Shown one piece after another: positions 46,800 to 56,165 of a stretch of 64,000 bases of DNA. Below the pieces are notes generated by a model. That model was not told the origin of the DNA. It saw nothing but the letters and a program-made list of their open reading frames with translations, and did no database searches. Both the position numbers and the translations under genes were made by a program. The stretch comes from CAWCTB01 sp963798275. Its GTDB lineage: Bacteria > Acidobacteriota > Terriglobia > Terriglobales > Acidobacteriaceae. The first letter of the stretch is position 1, and each line of letters begins with the position of its first letter. The stretch lies in contig CAWCTB010000046.1 in assembly GCA_963798275.1 (NCBI GenBank), positions 62,001-126,000 of the forward strand. Reading direction: 5' to 3'.

Positions 46800-48236
46800 T
46801 TAGGCTTCGCGGTTTTTCTTCTTGATCTCGATGTTCAATCGTTTGATCTTCTGATTGAGAGTAGAAAGCGGAATGCGGAAGCGATCGGCGGCTTCCGTCT
46901 GGTTCGAGCCGCACTTCTCCAGCATGTCGCTGATGATCCGCCGCTCGCAGTCCTCCATGATCTCGAACAGCGAGGCATCCGGCCGGTGTTCCATCATGGC
47001 CAGCCTGGTTCCGCGTCCCACGACGCTGTCGGGGAACAGGTCGACGGTGATTGCCGGGCCGGTGGCCAGCACCACCGCGCGCTCGATCACGTTCTCCAGT
47101 TCGCGCACGTTGCCCGGCCAGTCATAGTCCATCAGCGGGCGCAGGGTTTCCGGCGCAATCCGCAACGGCGGTCTTTCGTTCTCGGCGGCAAACTTGTCGA
47201 TGAAGTGCTCGACCAGCGCCGGGATATCGTTTTTGCGCTGGCGCAGTGGTGGCAGGTCGATGGTGATGACGTTCAGCCGATAGAAAAGGTCTTCGCGGAA
47301 CTTGCCATCCTTCACCTGCTGCTTCAAGTCGACGTTGGTTGCCGCAATAATGCGCACGTCGACTTGTACTTCCTGGACGCCCCCGAGGTGCATGAACTTG
47401 CGGTCCTGCAGCACGCGCAGGATCTTGGCCTGCGTCTCCGCGCCCATGGTGCCAATCTCGTCGAGAAACAGGGTGCCGCGGTCGGCCATCTCGAACAGGC
47501 CTTTCTTGCTGGCAATCGCGCTGGTGAACGCGCCTTTGACGTGCCCGAAGAGCGTGGACTCGAGCAGATCGGTCGGCATCGATCCGGTGTTTACCGGCAC
47601 GAAGGCACGGTCGCGCCGGGTCGAATTCATGTGGATCGCCTTGGCAATCAGCTCTTTTCCGGTGCCGCTCTCACCCTGCAAAAGGATGGTTGACCGGCTC
47701 GGGGCAACCTGGGCCACCAGGTCGAAGATGCGCAGCATCGGCTCGCTCTTGCCGATGATGTTCTCGAAGCTGTAGCGCTCTTTGAGCGCCCGTTTCAGAT
47801 GAATGACTTCTTCTTCCGCACGGCGCCGGCCGACGGCCGCGCGCACATCGGCCAGCAGCTTCTCGTTGTCCCAGGGCTTCTGGATGAAGTTGGTGGCGCC
47901 CGCCTGCATGGCATTGACGGCGTTTTCCACCGTGCCGTAGGCGGTGATCATGATGACCGCCAGCTCCGCGTCGCGTTCGCGAATGTCCTGCAGGATTTCG
48001 ATCCCGTTGCGTTCCGGCAAGGCGAAGTCGAGCAGCACCAGGTCGAACGGATGCTCCGCGATACGGGTCAGTCCCTCCATTCCATCATTCGCCGTTTCGA
48101 CTTCATAACCCTCCAGCTCCAGCAGGGTTTGCAACGACTCGCGAATGGCAGCTTCGTCGTCGATGATAAGTACCGATCCGGGCGGGACCGCTTCGTCGCG
48201 GCTGGGCATGGCCCGGCTGATTGCCGCTTCAGGCAT
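46800..48236 (-). CDS. sigma-54-dependent response regulator, NtrC family
   Basis: About 478 residues in three domains: a receiver (DD near 22-23, phospho-Asp in LVLLDFALPERNG, Lys in IQKPW), an AAA+ ATPase (Walker A GESGTGKE, Walker B GTLFLDEIG) and a C-terminal Fis-type helix-turn-helix (NQTEAADRFRIPLSTLNQKIKRLNI). The loop that contacts sigma-54 reads GAFTSA instead of the usual GAFTGA. ATG 48236 overlaps the last bases of the kinase gene, which is upstream on the same strand, so the pair is translated together. It activates sigma-54 promoters, targets unknown. Confidence 0.94.
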   Translation of the reverse strand: MPEAAISRAMPSRDEAVPPGSVLIIDDEAAIRESLQTLLELEGYEVETANDGMEGLTRIAEHPFDLVLLDFALPERNGIEILQDIRERDAELAVIMITAYGTVENAVNAMQAGATNFIQKPWDNEKLLADVRAAVGRRRAEEEVIHLKRALKERYSFENIIGKSEPMLRIFDLVAQVAPSRSTILLQGESGTGKELIAKAIHMNSTRRDRAFVPVNTGSMPTDLLESTLFGHVKGAFTSAIASKKGLFEMADRGTLFLDEIGTMGAETQAKILRVLQDRKFMHLGGVQEVQVDVRIIAATNVDLKQQVKDGKFREDLFYRLNVITIDLPPLRQRKNDIPALVEHFIDKFAAENERPPLRIAPETLRPLMDYDWPGNVRELENVIERAVVLATGPAITVDLFPDSVVGRGTRLAMMEHRPDASLFEIMEDCERRIISDMLEKCGSNQTEAADRFRIPLSTLNQKIKRLNIEIKKKNREA

Positions 48237-51147
48237 TGACGGCCTTTCTGACCATGGGGAATTCCATTGTGAAAGTGGTGCCCTGTCCTGGCGTGCTGGC
48301 GACTCGTATCTTGCCGGCATGCTCCTGGATGATGCCGTACGTCACCGACAGGCCCAGCCCGGTCCCGCCACTGTGTCCCGTCCGGGGCTTGCTCTTGGTG
48401 GTGAAGAACGGATCGTAGATGCGATGGATGTGTTCCTGCGCGATTCCCGAGCCGGTATCGGCCACCGTGACCTCGACGTGATGCCCGTTGTTGGTTGTGA
48501 TCATCAGGGTTCCGCCCGAGGGCATCGCGTCCTTGGCGTTCAGGAACAGGTTGAGGAATACCTGCTGCAGCTTGCCGGTATTGCCGTAAATGGTCGGCAA
48601 CTGCGGGTATAAATCCTGGACCACTTTGATTCGCGCCGTCTTGAACTGATGCTCCAGCAGGGTCAAAGTATCCTGAATGATGCGGTTTAAATCGACGCTG
48701 GTGAATTCCGTGCTCGAGGTACGAGAGAAATTCAGCAGGCTGTTGACGATCTCTGACGCGCGGAATGTCTGGCGCGTGATCTTATCCAGCAGATCCGACT
48801 TCTTCGGGTCGGTATTCACCTGCTTGGCCAGTATCTGTGCGTAGGAGGAAATCACCGCCAGCGGGGTGTTCACCTCGTGGGCCACGCCCGCCGCCAGCAA
48901 GCCAATCGAAGAGAGCTTTTCCGCCTGCGATAGCTGCGATTCCAACTCGATGCGCTCGGTAATGTCATCCACGATGATCAGCCGTCCGATAACGCTGAAG
49001 TCCTTGGAAACCAGCGGCGCGATTGCGATGTTGGTGACTCGGGTATCGCCCGCGGTTGTCCCCATGCGGAACTTGTACAGGTTGTGAATCCCCGCGCTCT
49101 GGCGCACGCGGTAATACTCTTCCAGGAAAGCGACAGGGAAGACGTCCTTCAGGCTGCGCCCCAACGCTTCAGAGCGCGACATCGCGTACATCACTTCCAT
49201 CTGCGAGTTCCACGATTCGACGCGGTCTTCCAGATCGACCGCCAGCACGCCCACGCTGATCGACTCGACGATGTTCTCGTTGAACTCTTTCAGCCGTTCG
49301 TACTGCACCGCCTTCTGCTCCAGCGACTTGTACAAGCGCGCATTCTGTACCGCGATGCCGATGTAGCCCGCCAGCGTCTCCAGCAACTGCACATCTTCGC
49401 TGGAGAGAAAGTCGCCTTCCGAGGTCTTGCCCATGCCTAGCACCGCGATCATGCGGTTCATGACGGTGCATGGGATGTAGTAGTTCAGCTCCAGGCGCTT
49501 GATCGTTTCCTGGGCTGACGGAGTTTCCCGGACGGCGTGCGCGGTGCTGTCGAAAAACAGGTGTCCCAGCTCCCACTCCGGACGCTGCAGGTTGAGGAAG
49601 CCGAAATCCAGCCCGCCGGTGTTGGCGATGCCGTACGACTTGGCCAGCGAGAACTGGTCGGGCTGCTCGGGGTTGGACAGGAAGATGGCGATGCGATCCA
49701 CCAGCAGAGTGTGCGAAAGCCGGTCCACAATCGACGTCAGCATGCGGTCGAGATCGGTTTCCGAGTTCAATTCGCGCCCGAACTCGATGAGCGTCTTACG
49801 GTAGTCATAGCGCTTGCGATAGAAGAATTTGTCGAGGTAGTCCTGTACCCAGTTCTTGAACGGATCGAACAGCAGCGCCGTGACCGCTATCGCGATGATC
49901 AGTCCAACCGGGCCCGCACTGGGGAAGTTCTTATGGAATACTTCGGAAATCGTGCCGACGACGGCGAAATAGGCTGCGGTGATCGAGCCGGCTGCAATGG
50001 TGTATGCCATGCCCCGCTTGAAAATCAGGTCCACATCCATCAGCCGATAGCGGAAGATGGCATAGCCGAAGGTCAACGGCAGGAACACCAGCGACAGGAC
50101 CGAGATTTTCATGGCCAGGGTCGGCGCATCGCCCCGCAGGAATGGGATCACATAGAAGAGAGTGAAGGGCGCAACCGCCAGAATCGTCCCGCGGGTTACC
50201 CATTTCATTTGCTGCCGCAGGATCGCAGTGGACGCCTCGCGATAGCTTCTCCACAGCACCAGCGCAGCCAGCACGTAATACGCGGCCAGGTAAACCATCT
50301 GGATGCGGTCCAGGTTCCAGCGCAGCAATCCACTGGGGGCCGCCAGGTACAGCAGGGCGATCTGAAGCGCCAGCAACAGGGCTCCTGGAACGTAGATGAC
50401 CGGTACGATCCACCGCTGGCGGTCCACTATGGTCCGGCGCTCCGGGAAGGTCAGCGAGAAATGCAGGAACAGCGCCGGCTGCAGCAGCCAGGCAACCACA
50501 TTCGCCCAATAAACAATCCAGTCAAACTCGTTCAGTTTCCCGCTGTAGTGGAATGAGTAGAAGATGAACGAGACCAGGCAGAAAATGTAGAAGTGTGCGC
50601 TCTTGGGGGCAGTCCAGCGCCGCAGCAGTACGTAGAGGCCGATGCCCAGGTAGACCAGCGCGATCAACCGTAGCCCGAGATACAGCGAGCGATCGGCGGG
50701 GGCCAGGATGAGCGGTGCTTCCACCCGAATGCCTTGACGAACCAGCGAATAGGGAACTTTAGACCACACCCCGTAACGGTAGAGTTGCCGCTCTAGGCTG
50801 CCGACGTTGCGGATGTTCTTGCCGTCGATGGCGACGAGCAAGTCGCCTGTCTTGATTCCGGCTTTCTCTCCCGGGCCGTCGGCATCCACCCGTTGCGCCC
50901 GCAGGTGTCCCCCGTCTTCGATCCACCAGACCCCATCGGACGGAGTAGCAAACTCGCTGCTCTTCTGGAAGTTGATCCACGCAAACACCACTGCGGCGAC
51001 GCTCAGGAGCGCCAGGAAGACGGCGAAAAAGCGGTTCTGCAGATCGCGGGGCATGGGTCCGGGCGACGGGGAGTTGCTGCCGCGTCGTGTGCTGGCACGC
51101 TTCGGCCATTGGTCAGTGTGCAACTTAGATGCCACTGCGGCATTCAT
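48229..51147 (-). CDS. sensor histidine kinase with PDZ, membrane, GAF and PAS domains
   Basis: 972 residues from ATG 51147 (TTG at 51177 is an alternative). Order: one helix (about 37-57), PDZ-like domain (GEKAGIKTGDLLVAIDGKNIRNVGSLE, about 85-140), seven to eight membrane helices (about 150-410), a GAF domain (about 440-590; DRIAIFLSN, GFLNLQRPEW), a PAS domain (about 610-720; ILAVDLEDRVESWN), the dimerisation box with GVAHEVNTPL (phospho-His) and an HATPase domain with DTGSGIAQEHIHRIYDPFFTTK and GGTGLGLSVTYGI. The periplasmic PDZ may sense a peptide or protein. It pairs with the NtrC-type regulator whose start lies inside its stop. Confidence 0.92.
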   Translation of the reverse strand: MNAAVASKLHTDQWPKRASTRRGSNSPSPGPMPRDLQNRFFAVFLALLSVAAVVFAWINFQKSSEFATPSDGVWWIEDGGHLRAQRVDADGPGEKAGIKTGDLLVAIDGKNIRNVGSLERQLYRYGVWSKVPYSLVRQGIRVEAPLILAPADRSLYLGLRLIALVYLGIGLYVLLRRWTAPKSAHFYIFCLVSFIFYSFHYSGKLNEFDWIVYWANVVAWLLQPALFLHFSLTFPERRTIVDRQRWIVPVIYVPGALLLALQIALLYLAAPSGLLRWNLDRIQMVYLAAYYVLAALVLWRSYREASTAILRQQMKWVTRGTILAVAPFTLFYVIPFLRGDAPTLAMKISVLSLVFLPLTFGYAIFRYRLMDVDLIFKRGMAYTIAAGSITAAYFAVVGTISEVFHKNFPSAGPVGLIIAIAVTALLFDPFKNWVQDYLDKFFYRKRYDYRKTLIEFGRELNSETDLDRMLTSIVDRLSHTLLVDRIAIFLSNPEQPDQFSLAKSYGIANTGGLDFGFLNLQRPEWELGHLFFDSTAHAVRETPSAQETIKRLELNYYIPCTVMNRMIAVLGMGKTSEGDFLSSEDVQLLETLAGYIGIAVQNARLYKSLEQKAVQYERLKEFNENIVESISVGVLAVDLEDRVESWNSQMEVMYAMSRSEALGRSLKDVFPVAFLEEYYRVRQSAGIHNLYKFRMGTTAGDTRVTNIAIAPLVSKDFSVIGRLIIVDDITERIELESQLSQAEKLSSIGLLAAGVAHEVNTPLAVISSYAQILAKQVNTDPKKSDLLDKITRQTFRASEIVNSLLNFSRTSSTEFTSVDLNRIIQDTLTLLEHQFKTARIKVVQDLYPQLPTIYGNTGKLQQVFLNLFLNAKDAMPSGGTLMITTNNGHHVEVTVADTGSGIAQEHIHRIYDPFFTTKSKPRTGHSGGTGLGLSVTYGIIQEHAGKIRVASTPGQGTTFTMEFPMVRKAVNA

Positions 51148-51177
51148 CGGAACCGTACCTAACCCCAAGCTAATCAA

Positions 51178-51560
51178 GGTGTTTACAGATTATATCCGAA
51201 GCATATTTTAAATAATATGATTTCTGGAAGATTGGTGTGAATTTCCGAAGCAAATATCCCCCAATCCACAACAGATGAATTTCGCCCCGACCATAGGGAA
51301 TTCGTCCCGGCTTCCTCACTGGTTCCCCGATTTCGCCGGCGCGCCCGCTTCATCCCAACCAGTAACCTTGAACACGGAAGCTGTCTTCTTAGTTGTTAGT
51401 TGCCGTTGTTAGTTGCCGACTGAGGCCCGCGCACGGGCATTGAGAGTGTTCTGGGGGATTGGACTCGGAGTCTGTGTGACGGGTTTCACAGCAGCCAGTT
51501 AGTCGAGTCGCGCGCCATCTTTAACCAATGCAAAGTGGCTCCGCTTGCTATCTTGGGAGG
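51178..51560. other. intergenic region with short direct repeat, no gene
   Basis: No gene seen in this 383-bp gap between the divergent kinase and DMT genes. It holds a tandem repeat of GTTGTTAGTTGCC at about 51391-51417, a low-complexity element. A related AG/TT-rich spacer occurs at 56085-56125. The promoter of the kinase lies near 51200. Confidence 0.5.
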
Positions 51561-52406
51561 ATGTCAGCAGGAAGCATCGAAGCGGCAGGGCTCAGCCTCG
51601 CCTCGGCTGCATCGTGGGGAGCCGGTGATTTCTCCGGAGGCCTGGCCGCCAAGCGAGCCAATGTGTTCAAGGTCGTCGCGGTGGCCCACGCGGTAGGGCT
51701 GCTCTCCATGCTTCTCCTCGCATGGGCTACTGGCGAGGCCATTCCGCCGCGCATCGACCTGGCGTGGGGAGCGGTCGCCGGCGTTACCGGGGCATTCGGC
51801 ATTGCTGCCCTCTACAAGGCGCTAGCCATCGGGCGCATGGGAATCGTGGCTCCGGTAGCTTCGGTGGTCACCGGAATTTTGCCAGTGCTGGTCGGTATTC
51901 GTACCGAGGGTCTGCCCGCCCGCATTCAGCTTGTGGGCTTTGTGCTCGCGCTGGCGAGTATCTGGCTGGTGGCACGTCCCGACGGAGCCGTCGACACTCA
52001 TCGCGGGCTGTGGCTGGCGGTGCTGGCGGGAATTTCCTTCGGACTGTTCCTGATCGCCGGCAAGCAAGCCGGGCATCACGGAGTCTTCTGGCCCATGGTG
52101 GCGGCGCGGCTGGCTTCGACTGCTTTGATGCTCATGATTGTGATGTTCTCGCCCCCCGATGCACGCTCCCTGAAAAGCGCGCTCACGGCAGTCGTTTTGT
52201 CAGGCTTGCTCGACTCGGCCGGCAATGCGCTATTCATCGCCGCCACCCGTCATGGAAGGCTCGATGTTTCGGCCGTGCTGTCGTCGCTCTATCCGGCCAG
52301 TACCGTGATCCTGGCTCGCGTGCTGCTGAAAGAACGCATCTCGCCGACGCAGCTTGTAGGGATTGTGGGCGCACTTGTTTCCGTCGCGCTCATCTCGGCA
52401 CGTTAG
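51561..52406 (+). CDS. EamA/DMT-family transporter
   Basis: Inner-membrane protein of about 281 residues with ten hydrophobic helices in two EamA-type halves: LSLASAASWGAGDFSGGLAAKRANVFKVVAVAHAVGLL and GLWLAVLAGISFGLFLIAGKQAGHHGVFWPMVAARLAS. Such proteins export metabolites such as amino acids. The end VVLSGLLDSAGNALFIAATRHGRLDVSAVLSSLYPASTVILARVLLKERI carries the DMT consensus. The start is uncertain: ATG 51561 has GGGAGG directly before it, too close, while ATG 51528 has none. Confidence 0.87.
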   Translation: MSAGSIEAAGLSLASAASWGAGDFSGGLAAKRANVFKVVAVAHAVGLLSMLLLAWATGEAIPPRIDLAWGAVAGVTGAFGIAALYKALAIGRMGIVAPVASVVTGILPVLVGIRTEGLPARIQLVGFVLALASIWLVARPDGAVDTHRGLWLAVLAGISFGLFLIAGKQAGHHGVFWPMVAARLASTALMLMIVMFSPPDARSLKSALTAVVLSGLLDSAGNALFIAATRHGRLDVSAVLSSLYPASTVILARVLLKERISPTQLVGIVGALVSVALISAR

Positions 52407-52436
52407 CGGGAAAGTCAATTGACAACCATCTCCGCG

Positions 52437-52622
52437 TCACCTTCGCCAGCCAATTGCCCAGACCAATGCCAGGCAGATTGCCCACAACAATGCTGAAGCA
52501 GTGCCTGCGATTAGAAAGCCACGAAAGGCGGTGAGTTGTTCTTCCCCCTGGGAGCGGGGTATTTCAGGTCGTGCATCTGGGAGTGCGTGAACCGGTTCTT
52601 CGGCCGCAGACGATGTGTGCAT
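52437..52622 (-). CDS. small single-helix membrane protein, function unknown
   Basis: A 61-residue chain with a Pro/Glu-rich N-terminus and one C-terminal helix (FLIAGTASALLWAICLALVWAIGW) ending in RR. It converges on the DMT gene. No homologue recognised; the composition and helix support a real tail-anchored protein, but the length is too short for certainty. GTG 52634 is an alternative start. Confidence 0.45.
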   Translation of the reverse strand: MHTSSAAEEPVHALPDARPEIPRSQGEEQLTAFRGFLIAGTASALLWAICLALVWAIGWRR

Positions 52623-52870
52623 GGTTCGCCCCACGAAGCTGCTGCAAATCGTTTTGGCACCCGCACCAGGTTCCCGTCATATCGGGCAGCAGGAACCCGT
52701 GAAACGATTTCTTAGCAGTGCGCGGAGCACTTTATACGCATATTCCTAACCTGGGAATACCACTTAAGTCTCCGCCTCGATCATGCTCTTTTCGGGCAAA
52801 TCGGCCCGCCACCGTCTGCAGCGGCACCTCCATTCCGCACGATACAATTAGGCCCCTAGAGGCGATTTTC

Positions 52871-54121
52871 ATGTCGACTTACGAAGAAATCGTTGCCCGC
52901 GAGCAAAAGTATCTGCTCAACACCTACGCCCGTTACCCCGTGGCCATGGCACGCGGCAAAGGGGTCTACCTGTGGGACGTGGAAGGCAAGCGCTACCTCG
53001 ACTTCCTGAGTGGACTGGGGGTCAACGCCCTCGGCCATGCCCATCCGCGGATCGTGAAGGTTATTCGCGATCAGGCTGCCAAGGTGATCCATCTCTCGAA
53101 CCTTTACTACAACGAATACCAGGGACTGCTTGCCGAGAAGCTTTGCACCAAGTCAGGACTCGATCGCGCGTTTTTCACCAACAGCGGCACCGAGGCTATC
53201 GAAGGTGTACTGAAGTTGGTGCGCGCCGCTGGACACGCTACCTCCGGTCCCGAGAAGACAGTTATCATCGCGCTGGACAATTCCTTCCACGGCCGCACCA
53301 TGGGTGCGCTGGCGCTCACCGGCCAACCCAAGTACCGCCAGGGGTTCGACCCCATGCTGGAAGGCGTGCGCTTCGTTCCCCGCAACGATATCGACGCTCT
53401 GCGTGCTGCGATGGACGAAAAGGTCTGCGGCATCGTGCTGGAGCCGATCCAGGGCGAAGGCGGCATTCAGGTTTCCTCGTTCGAGTTTCTGCACGCCTGC
53501 CGCGAGCTTGCCGACCAGCATCACGCCGCGCTCATCTTCGACGAGATTCAGTGCGGCATGGGTCGCACCGGTCAGCTCTTCGCCTTTCAGCATTTCGGTG
53601 TCACACCCGACATAGTTTGCATTGCCAAGCCCATGGCCGCGGGATTCCCCATGGGCGCATTCCTCGCGAACGATCGCTTTGCTCAACACTTCACACCCGG
53701 CAAACATGGCACGACCTTTGGCGGAGGCCCGCTCGCCTGCCGCATCGCGCTGGAGTACCTGGCGATTCTGGAGGAAGAAAACCTGCTGGAGCAGGTGCGC
53801 CGCGTGGGAACCTATTTCACGGAAAAGCTGCAAGAGCTGGTTACGAAGTTCGAGATTGCTACCGAAGTTCGCGGCGTCGGCGCAATCCAGGCGCTGCAAC
53901 TCACCATTCCTGGCAAGCCGATACTGGAAGGCGCACTCGGCGATGGCCTGCTGATTAACGTGACGCAGGACAACGTGCTTCGCTTCCTCCCTCCATTCCT
54001 GTTGCAAGAGAAGCACGTGGATGCCGGCATCCGCATCCTCAAGCGTCAACTGGCCGCGGCGCAGAAGGCGGCAAAGCAGAACGCAAAGGTCTATAGGATC
54101 GTAGCAGTTTTAAGCCGGTGA
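52871..54121 (+). CDS. argD: class III aminotransferase, acetylornithine type (ArgD-like)
   Basis: A 416-residue PLP aminotransferase. ArgD-like features: YLWDVEGKRYLDFLSGLGVNALGHAHPRIVKVI, NSGTEAIEGVLKLVRA, SFHGRTMGALALTGQPKYRQGF, VLEPIQGEGGI, LIFDEIQCGMGRTG and the active Lys in CIAKPMAAGFPMGAF. It would transfer the amino group to N-acetylglutamate semialdehyde in arginine synthesis, or act in related lysine or ornithine steps; the absence of other arg genes leaves the exact substrate open. The start ATG 52871 follows AGAGG. A TACAAT -10 lies near 52844. Confidence 0.88.
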   Translation: MSTYEEIVAREQKYLLNTYARYPVAMARGKGVYLWDVEGKRYLDFLSGLGVNALGHAHPRIVKVIRDQAAKVIHLSNLYYNEYQGLLAEKLCTKSGLDRAFFTNSGTEAIEGVLKLVRAAGHATSGPEKTVIIALDNSFHGRTMGALALTGQPKYRQGFDPMLEGVRFVPRNDIDALRAAMDEKVCGIVLEPIQGEGGIQVSSFEFLHACRELADQHHAALIFDEIQCGMGRTGQLFAFQHFGVTPDIVCIAKPMAAGFPMGAFLANDRFAQHFTPGKHGTTFGGGPLACRIALEYLAILEEENLLEQVRRVGTYFTEKLQELVTKFEIATEVRGVGAIQALQLTIPGKPILEGALGDGLLINVTQDNVLRFLPPFLLQEKHVDAGIRILKRQLAAAQKAAKQNAKVYRIVAVLSR

Positions 54122-54231
54122 GTCGCTGCTGAAAGTCTCGGCATCGCACGATCGTCTCTCCATGGTACATCGTCTCGCACGGGACCGGACCAATCTCGCG
54201 ACACATGTCGGTGCGGCCTGTGATACGAATT

Positions 54232-54268
54232 TTGCCATAGTTCAAACCAAGTGCCATAATCTATGGCA
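54232..54268 (+). promoter_or_regulatory. promoter and operator of the toxin-antitoxin pair, likely leaderless
   Basis: TTGCCA (54232-54237) and CATAAT (54255-54260) are spaced 17 bp, close to consensus. The dyad TGCCATA-atc-TATGGCA (54252-54268) overlaps the -10 and ends on the antitoxin ATG. A half site, TTGCCATAG, lies at the -35. Transcription would begin at or next to the A of ATG, so the mRNA has no room for a ribosome site. Confidence 0.7.
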
Positions 54269-54522
54269 TGAGACTCCGGATCGACAAGTCGGGCCGAATC
54301 GTCTTTCCTAAAGGCCTCCGCCAACGGCTGGGCCTTGCATCCGGGACCGAATTGGAGGCAGTGGAACAGCCGGGCGGCATTCTGCTGCGTCCCAGGGTGC
54401 AGCAACCGTCGATGATCCAGGTGGACGGACTCTGGATTCATCAAGGAGCGGCTGCTCCCGGCGCGAATTGGGAGCGTGTTCTGGACGACGTTCGCGAGGA
54501 ACGGACGCAAGACGCGATTTAA
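54268..54522 (+). CDS. AbrB-fold antitoxin, VapB-type
   Basis: An 84-residue DNA-binding protein of the AbrB/MazE swapped-hairpin type: MRLRIDKSGRIVFPKGLRQRLGLASGTELEAVEQPGGILLRPR. The C-terminal part with ILLRP...WERVLDDVREER is the toxin-binding segment. It is 6 bp upstream of a PIN-domain toxin gene. It probably represses its own promoter through the dyad that overlaps its start. Confidence 0.88.
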   Translation: MRLRIDKSGRIVFPKGLRQRLGLASGTELEAVEQPGGILLRPRVQQPSMIQVDGLWIHQGAAAPGANWERVLDDVREERTQDAI

Positions 54523-54528
54523 GCCCGG

Positions 54529-54966
54529 ATGGACATTTTCTTCGATACCACAGTCCTGGTTGCAGCTTCTGTACGCAGTCATCCCCACCACGTACAAGCC
54601 TTTCCCGCACTGCGACGAGTGGCCACCGGTCGCGACAAGGGCTTCATCAGCACCCATTCAATCGCCGAGGTGTACGCGGCGCTGACCCGTGTGCCGGTCG
54701 AGCCGCGCATTCATCCCGCGGACGCGGCGCGCATTGTGACTCACAACCTCCTGCCCCACTTTGAGGCCGTGCCGGTCAGCAAGAAGGACTACCTCGAAGC
54801 CCTAGGCGTCATGCGGGACGGGGGATGGAGCGGCGCGAAAATATATGACGCGTTACTGCTGTGTTGTGCGGCCAAGTGTTCTGCCAATCGTATCTATACC
54901 TTCAATTTGGCAGACTTTAGGTTGTTGGCACCGGCCGGTCTGCGCGGCAAGATTTGCGCTCCGTAA
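54529..54966 (+). CDS. PIN-domain toxin, VapC-type ribonuclease
   Basis: A 145-residue PIN protein. Acidic active-site residues: Asp in FFDTTVLVA (about residue 6), Glu in SIAEVYAAL (about 46), Asp in AKIYDALLLCCA (about 105) and Asp near NLADFRLL (about 125). These make a metal-binding endoribonuclease, normally tRNA or rRNA cleaving, neutralised by the adjacent antitoxin. Full family length and all four acidic residues in place, so it looks active. Confidence 0.88.
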   Translation: MDIFFDTTVLVAASVRSHPHHVQAFPALRRVATGRDKGFISTHSIAEVYAALTRVPVEPRIHPADAARIVTHNLLPHFEAVPVSKKDYLEALGVMRDGGWSGAKIYDALLLCCAAKCSANRIYTFNLADFRLLAPAGLRGKICAP

Positions 54967-55003
54967 GCTTGCCTTTGTCGCTCAGGAAAACTGAAGGGGT
55001 CAG

Positions 55004-56059
55004 CTAGGAGCGCCTGCCCACTCGCTCCGCAATCCATCCCGCGCACTCGCGCGTGCCCAGCGAACCCCCAACATCGACGGTCGTCTTCCTCTCGCGCACG
55101 GCATCGAGCACCGCTTTCTCGATCTTCTGCGCCTCAGCGTTCAGGCCCAGGTGCGCCAGCATCATCGCGCCAGTCAGGATCGCGCCCATCGGGTTCGCCA
55201 TGTTCTTGCCGGCGATCGGCGGCGCCGACCCGTGTACCGGCTCGAACATCGACGTCCGCCCAGGATGGATATTGCCGCTGGCCGCCATGCCCAGTCCGCC
55301 CTGCAGCGCGGCAGCTAGGTCGGTAAGGATGTCGCCAAACATGTTGTTGGTCACGATGACGTCGAGCGAGCGCGGCTCGCGCACCATCTGCAGGCAGAGC
55401 GCGTCCACATACATATGCTGTGTCTGGATGTCGGGATATTCCTTCGCGACTTCTTTGAAGACCCGCTGCCACAGGCCGCCCGCATACGTCATCACGTTCG
55501 ATTTGTCCGACATCATGACCCGCTTGCGCCCGTTCTCCCGTGCGTAGGCGAAGGCAAAGCGGATGACGCGCTCGACCCCCTTGCGGGTATTGATGTCCTC
55601 CTGCGTGGCAATCTCCTCGGGCGTGCCGAACTTGAAGTTGCCGCCTATCCCGGCGTAGACGCCTTCGGTGTTCTCGCGAATCACCGTGAAGTTGACGTCG
55701 TCGGGCGTGGCGTCCTTCAGCGGGCATAGCGATGCATCCAGCAGGCGCACCGGCCTGACATTGGCATAGAGGTCCATCTGAAAACGCATGCCCAGCAGGA
55801 TTTCCTTGGCGTGAATGTTGGTGGGCACCCGCGGATCGCCGAGCGCGCCCACGAAGATCGCATCGAAGTCGCGCGCCAGCATCGCGAAGCCGTCTGGCGG
55901 AACGGTGGTACCGTCGACGAGGTAACGGTCGGCGCCCCAATCGAAGCTGGTGAACTCGACCGCCGCGCCCGACGCGCGGATCACGTCAAGAGCGTTGGGA
56001 ACTACTTCCTTGCCGATACCGTCTCCCGGCACCACCGCAATGCGTTTGTTCTTGGCCAC
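55004..56059 (-). CDS. isocitrate/isopropylmalate dehydrogenase-family enzyme
   Basis: About 351 residues, NAD-dependent beta-decarboxylating dehydrogenase. Motifs: IAVVPGDGIGKEVV, the substrate loop FTVIRENTEGVYAGIGG, KSNVMTYAGGLWQRVF and the NAD region NMFGDILTDLAAALQGGLGMAASGNIHPG with EPVHGSAPPIAGK. The ENTEG loop differs from the usual 3-isopropylmalate loop (RELTGG) and is closer to tartrate/isocitrate types, so calling it LeuB is only likely, not sure. Other leucine genes are absent. GTG 56059 is preferred; a TTG at 56104 is upstream in a repetitive stretch. Confidence 0.85.
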   Translation of the reverse strand: MAKNKRIAVVPGDGIGKEVVPNALDVIRASGAAVEFTSFDWGADRYLVDGTTVPPDGFAMLARDFDAIFVGALGDPRVPTNIHAKEILLGMRFQMDLYANVRPVRLLDASLCPLKDATPDDVNFTVIRENTEGVYAGIGGNFKFGTPEEIATQEDINTRKGVERVIRFAFAYARENGRKRVMMSDKSNVMTYAGGLWQRVFKEVAKEYPDIQTQHMYVDALCLQMVREPRSLDVIVTNNMFGDILTDLAAALQGGLGMAASGNIHPGRTSMFEPVHGSAPPIAGKNMANPMGAILTGAMMLAHLGLNAEAQKIEKAVLDAVRERKTTVDVGGSLGTRECAGWIAERVGRRS

Positions 56060-56165
56060 GGGGATTGACAATAACGAAATCGGCGGACAACTAGCAACTT
56101 GCAATTAGTGACCAGTTACCAGCGACCGGCTACTTCCTCCCCCGGCAGTATCCATCGTTCCTCGA

